From Bryobacterales bacterium (lineage in GTDB: Bacteria; Acidobacteriota; Terriglobia; Bryobacterales; Bryobacteraceae): a DNA stretch of 64,000 nt. A program made the translations under genes and the position numbers. The notes under the pieces are model-generated. The model did not search any database. It was not told where the DNA came from and was given only the letters and a program-made list of their open reading frames with translations. The number at the start of each line of letters is the position of its first letter. Within the stretch, counting starts at the first letter, position 1. Below, one piece after another: positions 8,729 to 16,784 of this stretch. The stretch spans positions 62,001 to 126,000 of the forward strand of contig JADLDI010000096.1 in the NCBI GenBank assembly GCA_020846745.1, in the 5' to 3' direction.

Positions 8729-11700
8729 ATGCCAGTTCGAATCAGGTCACTGATCCTCACAGCGATGATGGCGATGGCGAGTGCCGTCACTCTTTCCGCC
8801 CAAACCGCAACCGGCAGCATTATCGGACACACCTCGGACGCGACGGGAGCAATCGCGCCAGGGGTTGAAGTGACCGTCTTGAACCCGGCCACGGGCATCA
8901 CGACCAAGGTGCTTTCCGACGACCAAGGCATTTACCGCGCGCTTTACCTGGTGCCCGGAACCTATAACCTCACGTTCCAGAAACCCGGATTCAGCACGCT
9001 TCAACAAACGGAGGTCGCTCTCCGGTCGAATGACACGCTGACAATCGACGTGCAATTGCAGTTGGGCAACGTGGTCGAGAAGGTACAGGTGATGGCCACC
9101 ACGCCACTGCTCGAAACAGCAACATCCACGACCGGAACAGTGTTGGCAGGCACGCAAATGAATGCCATCCCGATTATGCAGCGTTACACGTGGATGGCGA
9201 TGTACCTGATGCCGGGAGTCACCAGCATGAACGGCTTCCACATAGCGGGAGCGCGGGACCGGGGCATTGGTTATCAGTCGGATGGTATTCCGGCAACGGA
9301 ACCGGTGCGCAGCGGCGTGGCCACAAACCGGATCATGTCGACCACCAACAACGCGATTGAAGAAGTGAAGATGGTGACGACCGTGTTGCCGGCCGACAGC
9401 GGGCACTCCGCCGGCGGCATGCTGAGCATCACGTATAAGTCGGGCACGAATGATCTGCACGCCGAAGCGGAAGACCGGTATATCAACAATCCGCTTCTTC
9501 ACCGGGCCTATTTCAATCTGCTGCGGCCGACGGCCCCGTTCAGTTATCACGAGTTATCGGGGCTGATTAGCGGACCAGTCTATCTGCCGAAGATTTATAA
9601 CGGAAAGAACCGGACTTTCTTCCTGTTCGGCTGGTCGCGGCACCACGAGAAATACAACCAGCAGGTGTTTGCGGACGTGCCGGACGACGCCATGCTGGGG
9701 GGCGATTTTTCGTTTGGAGGCCTGGGCTTTCCGATCTTCGATCCGGCTACGACGAGGCAGAACGCCGCGGGCCAATGGATTCGCGACGCTTTTCCGAATA
9801 ACGTAATACCGCGCGGCCGGTTCGATCCGGTGGCGGTGAAATTCCTGGCGAATCAGCCATGGAACAAACCGAACAATTTGGGCGGCGCCGGGTTCGTCGA
9901 CCGCACAGGTCCACACCAGAACTTCGGCACGGAATCGAAGTACCGGTCGTACCGGACACGCTGGGACACGAAGATTGACCACGTGTTCAGCGACAAGAAC
10001 CGGATTTTCGGGCGTTACTCGCATGTGCGCAATCGAGCCTGGGGAAACGCGATCGCATTGAATTGGGAGTTACTCGACGGCAACCGCGTGATGACTCCAA
10101 GCGATCAGATCAACACGGTCATCTCAGATACCCATGTGTTTGGTCCGACTGTTATTCTCGAGACGCGCCTCGGCATGAATCGCCGGAAAGAGTCGCGCAC
10201 ACCGCTCGGAATCGGCGAGAATTGGGGCTCGCAGCTTGGTATTCCGGGTATCAGCGGAGAAACGTTCCCCTCATTCTTCAACTCGGGCGGCGGGGCGTTC
10301 TATTCCGCGAGCATGCCCCGCGGATCTTACTATCAGGTGACGGAGAACATGACGTGGCAGGAAAACATGACGATCATCAAAGGCCGCCATGCGATGAAAG
10401 CCGGATATGAGTTTGTAAGAACGCGCGCCAATACGCGGGCGGAATCGCTGCCGGCGGGCGTGTACCGGTTTGGCGGGACGGACATGCCGTTCACGCCGAA
10501 TACGGGCAACGATTTTGCGGCATTCCTGCTGGGCTCGGTGGTCCGCGCCGACTTCAACACGGCGCTGGCGAACTGGCTGCCTCGTTGGACCGCCCACGCC
10601 TTATACTTCCACGACGACTGGACGTTTTCGCCTAAACTGACGTTCAATCTGGGCTTGCGCTGGTCGTATGAATCGCCGTTCACGACCAAGTACGGACAAC
10701 ATAGCCAGTTCGATCCCACCGCCACAGACCCCTTGACCGGCAGGCTCGGCGCGATCGTTCACCCGGGGACGGCGCTGGCCAAACGCGATCTGAACAATTT
10801 CCAACCGCGCGTCGGCGTGGCCTACAAGATCAACAACAAAATGGTTTTCCGCGGCGGTTTCGGGCTGACGACGGTGGATCTGTACACCGTCGGGCTCGAT
10901 CAGAACTTCGAAGAGTATTTCACCGCCGTGACGCGTGAAGCTCCGGCAGGAGATCCGCGGCCCATCTTCAGGATCAGTCAGGGTCCGGGACCGATCCAGT
11001 ACCCCGTGTTATCCAACGGCACCTCCCCGTTTGTCGGCGCCAACTTAGGTTCGCGAGGCGCCACCATGTACGACCCGAAGATGCGGATGCCTTACACAAT
11101 GAACTGGAACTCCACTTATCAGTATCAGTTTGCGGGCACCTGGCTGGCGGAGTTAAGCTATCAGGGGTCGTCGGGCGTAGGACTGCTGAACGCCTGGAAT
11201 ATTAACGCAATTCCCCTGAATATCTCGACCGACAGGGCGACGCTCGACCAGATCTTCGTCAATCAGCAGCCCTACCGGCCTTACACCAACTTCGGTACAG
11301 TCAACCTGTATAGTAACTTCGGTCATTCGAGCTTCCACTCGGGAACCTTCAAAGTTGAGAAACGGTTCTCCAAGGGGTTGACCATGACGTCCTTCTATAC
11401 CTATAGCAAGGCCATCGATGAAGCCGATAACGACGGCGGCGCATCAGGGGTGACTTACTATAACCGGCGCCTCGAAAAGGCGCGCGCGGGCTTCGACGTC
11501 CGGCATCGCCAGGTAACTTATGTTACCTACGACTTGCCATTCGGCAAGGGTAAGAAATGGATGAGCGGCGGCGGAATTAAAGACTACGTTCTCGGAGGTT
11601 GGAAGATCGGCTGGATCCAAACATTCCAGAGCGGGACACCAGTGGATTTCGTCATCTCCGGCAGCCCCAACCGCTACCTGCCCGGTACGGTGCGGCCGAA

Positions 11701-12094
11701 CATCAGCGGCAGCTACGACAACATCGCTGTTTCGGATTGGACCATCGGCGACCGGTTCAACAACAGTCTAAAGAACCCGATGTGGAACATTGGAGTGTTT
11801 GCGAATCCGGCCGCCTATACGCCGGGCGCGATGGGTCGAAACGTAATCGATGGCCCGGCGCTGATGTGGTCGCAGGGAAACCTCGCGAAGACGATTACCC
11901 TCAAAGAGCGCTACAACTTCGACATTCGCTTCGACATCAATAACGTTTTCAAATCGCCTAACTTCACCAACCCCACCTCCGCAGTCAATATCGTCAATCC
12001 CGGGCTTTTCGGGAAACCGACGGGTACAGTGGGTGGCTGGTGCTGCCTGGGTGGACAGTTTGCCGGCCTGTTGGTGCTGAAGTTACACTTCTGA
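8729..12094 (+). CDS. TonB-dependent receptor, Oar-like, with carboxypeptidase-regulatory-like domain
   Basis: 1121 residues, outer membrane. After a signal peptide (about 1-26, ending SAQ), residues about 27-110 form a carboxypeptidase-regulatory-like beta-sandwich (GSIIGHTSDATGAIAPGVEV ... LVPGTYNLTFQKPGF), then a plug domain (about 115-230) and a long beta-barrel ending in the C-terminal aromatic LVLKLHF that BamA recognises. These large receptors are expanded in Acidobacteriota and are thought to import glycans or peptides with TonB energy. Start chosen at ATG 8729 because GGAGG (8717-8721) is 7 nt upstream; the in-frame ATG at 8705 lacks one. The gene stands alone; its ligand is not indicated by its neighbours. 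Confidence 0.93.
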   Translation: MPVRIRSLILTAMMAMASAVTLSAQTATGSIIGHTSDATGAIAPGVEVTVLNPATGITTKVLSDDQGIYRALYLVPGTYNLTFQKPGFSTLQQTEVALRSNDTLTIDVQLQLGNVVEKVQVMATTPLLETATSTTGTVLAGTQMNAIPIMQRYTWMAMYLMPGVTSMNGFHIAGARDRGIGYQSDGIPATEPVRSGVATNRIMSTTNNAIEEVKMVTTVLPADSGHSAGGMLSITYKSGTNDLHAEAEDRYINNPLLHRAYFNLLRPTAPFSYHELSGLISGPVYLPKIYNGKNRTFFLFGWSRHHEKYNQQVFADVPDDAMLGGDFSFGGLGFPIFDPATTRQNAAGQWIRDAFPNNVIPRGRFDPVAVKFLANQPWNKPNNLGGAGFVDRTGPHQNFGTESKYRSYRTRWDTKIDHVFSDKNRIFGRYSHVRNRAWGNAIALNWELLDGNRVMTPSDQINTVISDTHVFGPTVILETRLGMNRRKESRTPLGIGENWGSQLGIPGISGETFPSFFNSGGGAFYSASMPRGSYYQVTENMTWQENMTIIKGRHAMKAGYEFVRTRANTRAESLPAGVYRFGGTDMPFTPNTGNDFAAFLLGSVVRADFNTALANWLPRWTAHALYFHDDWTFSPKLTFNLGLRWSYESPFTTKYGQHSQFDPTATDPLTGRLGAIVHPGTALAKRDLNNFQPRVGVAYKINNKMVFRGGFGLTTVDLYTVGLDQNFEEYFTAVTREAPAGDPRPIFRISQGPGPIQYPVLSNGTSPFVGANLGSRGATMYDPKMRMPYTMNWNSTYQYQFAGTWLAELSYQGSSGVGLLNAWNINAIPLNISTDRATLDQIFVNQQPYRPYTNFGTVNLYSNFGHSSFHSGTFKVEKRFSKGLTMTSFYTYSKAIDEADNDGGASGVTYYNRRLEKARAGFDVRHRQVTYVTYDLPFGKGKKWMSGGGIKDYVLGGWKIGWIQTFQSGTPVDFVISGSPNRYLPGTVRPNISGSYDNIAVSDWTIGDRFNNSLKNPMWNIGVFANPAAYTPGAMGRNVIDGPALMWSQGNLAKTITLKERYNFDIRFDINNVFKSPNFTNPTSAVNIVNPGLFGKPTGTVGGWCCLGGQFAGLLVLKLHF

Positions 12095-12127
12095 GGGCGA
12101 GCGGAAGTTATTAGAGTTTGGGAACGC

Positions 12128-13591
12128 TCACCTGCGAAGGTGCAGGGCCAACCCGGTGAAGGGGAGGTCCGAAGTGGCAAAGTCTCTTACCAAGGGGCGA
12201 AGCTGACCGGCCGATTCGCCCACGAAGTAATAAGTCATGCTCTTCGATTGCCTGGGTTGCGCATAAACAAAAGCGAAGCGCTGGGCGGCCAGTTCGCGCA
12301 GCGCCAGCAAGGTTTGACTGGTGGCGAGGTGTTTAAATTCTTCAGAGAGCAGGTCCTGCGGGGTCGCGAACACTACCGCGTTCAGGTTGGGGAACCGGTC
12401 CAGCGCGTCGGTCCCGGCGACGGTCGCAACTGCCGGGATAGGAGCGAGCAGCGGGCCGAGAGCGGTCATCATTTCGCGGTTCCCTTGTACTGTGCGATGG
12501 GCGAGAAGGAACCTGGGGCTGGCAGCCGCGGAGCCTAACGCCAAGCGGCCGGCTTGCAGGTAAGGTTCCGCTATTTCGCTGAGTAATGAGCTGTGTTCGG
12601 CGAGCCGTTCGCGCACAAGCGGCGTCAGCGCGGCGCCCAACCTTGCGATGTAGGGGTGGGCGTAGTTGACGTTGCGTCCGCGGACGCGGCTGGCTTCTTC
12701 GCCAAGAACACGCTCGTCGATGGTGGCGCCCACCGCGGTCGCCAAAGCCTCATTGAAATACGCGTAGAACGACAGCGCGGCCGGGTCGGGGTTGTTCAGG
12801 AACTCCTCCAGCAGGTGCTGGTGACGCTCGCGCGGCGCCGTGTCATAGAGCAGGTGAAACAATTCGTGGGCCAGGGGACCGATCAGTTCGGCGGGTTTAT
12901 CTTCTTCGCCCACCTCCATCACCGCCTCGTCGCCGACCTGTGTGGCGTAGGAACTGTGCATCGGGTGCGGGGGACGCGCGATCAGGTGAATGCGCACAGG
13001 ACGGGCATCGAGAGGACGCGCGCCGAGCATCGAGGCAAAGTCTGAAGCCGTGCCAAGCACATCGTGCTTCAGGGTGAGTTCGCGAAGCTCGGCGGGAGCC
13101 TTCTTGAGTAGTGCCGAGCCTTCCTGCTTCCACCACCTACGGAATCGCGGCTCGAAGTGCGCCACCACCTCGGCCATATCTTGAGCGGCTTCCTTATCCA
13201 CTACCGGTGTCAGGCGCTTGCGGGCGTCGTCCGCATCGTCCGCCCCGAGCATGGCGGCCTTGAGCCGGTGCAGTTTGACCACCGACGGGTAGTAGCTGGG
13301 ATAGTTGAGCGGTAGCGGAGCGGGTTGTTCGTAATCGGCAGGTAAGGCGCGCAGGACCGCACGGAAGTGCGTAATCTGCCGGTCGTCCGCATCCGACCAT
13401 TCCAGCCGGTCGCGCCATAGCTGGCGGTACGCATCGGCCGCGCAGGGGATCTGATCTGCCAGGCACAGGACGTGAAAAGCCAGGTTTGAAAACTCACCGG
13501 TTTCAAAGCGCAGGGCCATGGTCCGTCCGCGTGCGATTTCCGCCCCGTTCAGCGGCACCAGCAGACACACCAGCAGAGCCCAGCGTCTCAC
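12128..13591 (-). CDS. Exported HExxH protein, putative gluzincin metallopeptidase
   Basis: 487 residues. The GTG at 13591 overlaps the stop of the upstream gene (GTGA), and a signal peptide follows (RRWALLVCLLVPLNGAEI). Residues 242-246 are HELFH, a zinc-binding HExxH motif, and E281 in FNEALATAVGA is well placed as third ligand, as in gluzincins. Most of the remainder is helical with no recognised domain. It probably acts in the periplasm, perhaps as a peptidase; whether it is catalytic is not shown. The coupled upstream gene encodes a heavy-metal-binding-domain protein, so metal handling is a shared theme. Convergent with the receptor gene, 33 nt apart. Confidence 0.7.
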   Translation of the reverse strand: MRRWALLVCLLVPLNGAEIARGRTMALRFETGEFSNLAFHVLCLADQIPCAADAYRQLWRDRLEWSDADDRQITHFRAVLRALPADYEQPAPLPLNYPSYYPSVVKLHRLKAAMLGADDADDARKRLTPVVDKEAAQDMAEVVAHFEPRFRRWWKQEGSALLKKAPAELRELTLKHDVLGTASDFASMLGARPLDARPVRIHLIARPPHPMHSSYATQVGDEAVMEVGEEDKPAELIGPLAHELFHLLYDTAPRERHQHLLEEFLNNPDPAALSFYAYFNEALATAVGATIDERVLGEEASRVRGRNVNYAHPYIARLGAALTPLVRERLAEHSSLLSEIAEPYLQAGRLALGSAAASPRFLLAHRTVQGNREMMTALGPLLAPIPAVATVAGTDALDRFPNLNAVVFATPQDLLSEEFKHLATSQTLLALRELAAQRFAFVYAQPRQSKSMTYYFVGESAGQLRPLVRDFATSDLPFTGLALHLRR

Positions 13592-14493
13592 CCGAGCGTC
13601 CTCACGGGAACAGTGAACGCCGCCGTGTTCACCACTCCTTTCCGCTGGAATTGGACCCATACCCTGTAGACGCTCGCTCGCGGAAAAATGATGTTGAATT
13701 GCACCTGCGAGGGGCTCGGCGCTTTCAGGTCGGGTGGTGCAACACCATCCACATAGAGGGGATGGTCGTGCACGATATCGATCAGATCGTCGCTCGCCAC
13801 CAGCATATGACCCCATGCGGCCAGGTACTGTTCGATCGCCTCAGGCGGGTCCAGTTTAAAGAAAAGCAACGTCTCCTGTCCCGCAATGGGCTGCGCCGGC
13901 TCCATCGTCAACGCGACCTTCAGGTTCTTGGCCTGCTGAGGAAAGACGTTCCCCACGAGTTGCGGTTTCGTCTTTAGTCTCGCTCCAACGGTGAAGATCG
14001 TTTCCGTCAGAAACTGGGGAGTTCCGCCTTTGGGGAAAAAATCGGCTACCACGCGGTAACTTGCGACAAACGGCAGCTTTAACGCCAAGCAGAACGATCC
14101 GTCCAATTGCTGCTCCGGATGCTCGTGTGCGAAAAATCGCAGATCGTCGCTGATGACGAATAAATGGAAAATACGCTCGTGTATGAGTTCGAAGTCGCGG
14201 ACCGTCTGGTTGGTTGCGGGATGGCGCACCGTAAACCTCATCGCTGCGGGAACGCCGGCCTTCACCAGTCGCGGTTCGGTGGCGATCTGCAGGTTGTAGT
14301 CGACGTGCTTAGGCAGGTCCGCAACCAGCTTCATGCCGCATCGCGGACACTTGCCCGGACCCTTCTGCCGCACCTCTTTGTCCATCGGACAGGTGAAATC
14401 GTCCGCAGGCACACCAGGCGGCTTCGGTGCCGGGGGCTGGCTAAGCCCCGGGCGCACGGTTGCGAGAAGTTGAACCAGCGTGCGCCGTGTCAT
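13588..14493 (-). CDS. Exported protein with heavy-metal-binding domain
   Basis: 301 residues. A short N-terminal export region (TRRTLVQLLATV) is followed at about 34-56 by CPMDKEVRQKGPGKCPRCGM, the CPM...CPxCGM signature of the heavy-metal-binding domain seen in CusB/CzcB-type efflux proteins and P-type ATPases. The rest consists of two beta-sandwich-like segments with His-rich loops (FFAHEHPEQQ, DIVHDHPLYVDG), resembling FixH/YtkA-like or copper-chaperone modules. It is likely a periplasmic metal-binding protein. Its stop overlaps the start of the HExxH gene. The SDR gene upstream ends 17 nt before its start and may be co-transcribed. Confidence 0.7.
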   Translation of the reverse strand: MTRRTLVQLLATVRPGLSQPPAPKPPGVPADDFTCPMDKEVRQKGPGKCPRCGMKLVADLPKHVDYNLQIATEPRLVKAGVPAAMRFTVRHPATNQTVRDFELIHERIFHLFVISDDLRFFAHEHPEQQLDGSFCLALKLPFVASYRVVADFFPKGGTPQFLTETIFTVGARLKTKPQLVGNVFPQQAKNLKVALTMEPAQPIAGQETLLFFKLDPPEAIEQYLAAWGHMLVASDDLIDIVHDHPLYVDGVAPPDLKAPSPSQVQFNIIFPRASVYRVWVQFQRKGVVNTAAFTVPVRTLG

Positions 14494-14510
14494 TTCAGGT
14501 TCGATTTCAA

Positions 14511-15293
14511 CTAAGCCGGTTCAAACGGCCAGATGCGAGTGGTGGAGTAGCCCCCGTCGACAGCGATGCACTGTCCGGTGATGTAGTTCGAGCCGGGGCT
14601 TGACAGGAAGACGGCCGTGGCGGCGCAGTCTTCGGGCGTGCCCGGAGTGGAGTTGGCCTGCGCGCCCACCAGCCAGTCCGTCATCTCCTTCGCTTGCCAC
14701 ATTTTGCGGTTCAGGTCCGTGATGATAAAGCCCGGGGCGATGCAGTTGACCTGAATGTTATGCCGGCCCCATTCGGCCGCCAGTACCCGGGTCAGTCCCC
14801 ACAGGGCCGACTTGGTCATGGCATACACGGCGAGATACGGCAACCCGAGAATCGACATGAGCGAACCGATGTTCACCACCTTGCCCCCCTGGCCGCGCTC
14901 GATCATTTTCTGGCCGATGCCGCGGGTCAGCCGGACAATTCCATGCAGGTTGGTTTGCATGATCCGGTCATACTCTTCCTGCGTGAAATCCTGCAGCCGT
15001 TTCCGCACATTTGTGCCCGAAACATTGATGAGAATGTCCACTGCTCCGACGGTCTCGACGCAACGGTCGATCGAAGCGTCGTCCGCAACGTCCAGCGGCA
15101 AGGCCTTCGCGGAGCAACCTTCCGAAATAAGCGCAGATGCTTCCTTTTCAAGCGCTTCCATGTTACGCGACGCGAGGATCGTGTGCGCTCCGGCGGCTGC
15201 CGCTTCCTTGGCGATGGCAAGGCCGATGCCGCGCGAGGCGCCGGCGATGAGAGCCGTCTTTCCGGCTAATGAAAAAGGACTGGTTTTTGCCAT
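14511..15293 (-). CDS. SDR-family NAD(P)-dependent oxidoreductase
   Basis: 260 residues, a classical short-chain dehydrogenase. Residues 17-24 are AGASRGIG (dinucleotide-binding TGxxxGIG), NVSG follows at the end of beta-4, the catalytic Ser is in NIGSLMS and the active pair is YAMTK (YxxxK). The closing part has GTPEDCAATAVFLSSPGSNYITGQCIAVDGGYS, typical of gluconate 5-dehydrogenase / 2-deoxy-D-gluconate 3-dehydrogenase-like members. It oxidises or reduces a secondary alcohol, probably of a sugar acid; the exact substrate is not deducible. Divergent from the phosphoesterase gene with only 47 nt between starts; TAGAAT with GAGG close behind it precedes the ATG. Confidence 0.9.
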   Translation of the reverse strand: MAKTSPFSLAGKTALIAGASRGIGLAIAKEAAAAGAHTILASRNMEALEKEASALISEGCSAKALPLDVADDASIDRCVETVGAVDILINVSGTNVRKRLQDFTQEEYDRIMQTNLHGIVRLTRGIGQKMIERGQGGKVVNIGSLMSILGLPYLAVYAMTKSALWGLTRVLAAEWGRHNIQVNCIAPGFIITDLNRKMWQAKEMTDWLVGAQANSTPGTPEDCAATAVFLSSPGSNYITGQCIAVDGGYSTTRIWPFEPA

Positions 15294-15340
15294 GAACGCC
15301 TCATTCTATCAAGGGCACGAAAATGTTATGCTTGTCCGCT

Positions 15341-16738
15341 ATGCGGGAAACTGTGTTCGTAATTTCAGACCTGCACCTCGGCGGCGACGACCAGTTCGCG
15401 ATCTGTACCGGCGAAGGGCAGCGGTTGCTGGCCGAGTTTCTCCAGTGGGTCGCCACGCGCCATTCGGCTGAGAATCCAGTGCACCTGGTGGTGAACGGAG
15501 ACTCAGTCGACTTTTTGGCAGAGCGGGAGTTCGCCGCGTTCACCGTACCCGATTCGGCCGCTACGGCCAAACTGAACAGCATCTTCAACCGCACGAAAGC
15601 GGTTTGGGATGGCTTCCGGGCGGTCCTCGCGGCCGGCGCCAAGGTTACGTTCACGCTCGGCAATCACGATCTGGAACTTTCGCTGCCCGGCCCGCGCCGG
15701 CTTTTAAAAGAGCGGCTGGGCAAGGGCGAATTCGAGTTCATTTACGATAACCAGGCGCTCGCGATCGGCGATGTGCTGATCGAGCACGGCAACCGCTACG
15801 ACCGTTGGAACGTCATCAACCACGATGCGCTGCGGCATGCGCGCGTCCAGGCCTCACTCGGGCGTGAACTCGACGAGTTCGACTCGCCGCCCGGAAGCCG
15901 CCTGGTGATCGACGTGATGAACGGCCTCAAAGAGCGATATTCGTTCGTCAACCTGCTGAAGCCGGAAAACGAAGCCGCCGTGCCTATGCTGGCCGTGCTC
16001 GATCCGGGCGTCTTCGAGAACTTTCCGGCCTTGGCCGCTTTGAACATACAAGCGAGTGAAAAGCGGCGGCAACGGGACGAGATCGCTGCGCATATCGACC
16101 TCGAAACTACCGCCTTGCATCCCGACGATCAACGCGCCATCGATGTCGCTCGCGATCTCGCATTCGGCACCGGCAAGGATCAGATCTCTTCCGGCGTATT
16201 CGCCGATCTGTTCGCCCGCTTGAAGGCGAGCGTCAGCGAGGCCTATCGCGAACAGCAGATCGACAAAATCTACAAGGCGTTCCGCTACTGGCTGGGTCCG
16301 CAGTTGACCACCTTCGATACGGGTCAGGAAGCCAAGGAATACCACAACTCCGCTGTTGCCAGTGCACGCAATGGATTTAAAATGATTCTCTACGGGCACA
16401 CGCACCTGGCCAAGCGCATGCCCCTGCCCATCAACAGCGCCACCTACCTAAACACCGGCACGTTCGCGGATCTGATTTGTGTGCCCCATTCCATTCTGCT
16501 GAGCGATTCCGAGGCGCAGGCGAAGAAGGACCTGGACGTCTTTGTGCGCGACCTCGAAAACAACCGCCTCGACAAGTGGACCAGCCGCATTCCGACATTC
16601 GCTCAAATCGAGATGGCCGACGGGCACGCTCAGTCTGGCGACCTGTTTGTGTTCCATAGTAAGGACAAGATTGCGCGGCTGAAGGACGGCGTACTGTCCA
16701 GCTTGCTGGTGCCGGCGCAGACAGGGGCCAACGCTTAA
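15341..16738 (+). CDS. Calcineurin-like metallophosphoesterase
   Basis: 465 residues. The five metal-binding blocks of the calcineurin-like phosphoesterase fold are present in order: DLHLGGDD at residues 10-17, GDSVDF, LGNHD, an H in IEHGNRYDRWN and YGHTH near the C-terminus. The LpxH-like spacing suggests hydrolysis of a phosphodiester or phosphomonoester with two divalent metals. The middle (about 200-300) holds a helical insert without obvious homology. No signal peptide. I start at ATG 15341; an in-frame ATG at 15323 is possible. It is followed after 46 nt by the protease-TIR protein on the same strand; the pairing suggests a two-gene system in which the esterase could act on a nucleotide signal or product. 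Confidence 0.88.
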   Translation: MRETVFVISDLHLGGDDQFAICTGEGQRLLAEFLQWVATRHSAENPVHLVVNGDSVDFLAEREFAAFTVPDSAATAKLNSIFNRTKAVWDGFRAVLAAGAKVTFTLGNHDLELSLPGPRRLLKERLGKGEFEFIYDNQALAIGDVLIEHGNRYDRWNVINHDALRHARVQASLGRELDEFDSPPGSRLVIDVMNGLKERYSFVNLLKPENEAAVPMLAVLDPGVFENFPALAALNIQASEKRRQRDEIAAHIDLETTALHPDDQRAIDVARDLAFGTGKDQISSGVFADLFARLKASVSEAYREQQIDKIYKAFRYWLGPQLTTFDTGQEAKEYHNSAVASARNGFKMILYGHTHLAKRMPLPINSATYLNTGTFADLICVPHSILLSDSEAQAKKDLDVFVRDLENNRLDKWTSRIPTFAQIEMADGHAQSGDLFVFHSKDKIARLKDGVLSSLLVPAQTGANA

Positions 16739-16784
16739 TTGCCGAAAAATAAGACCAGAAAGCAACACCAGGAAATAGTAAAAG

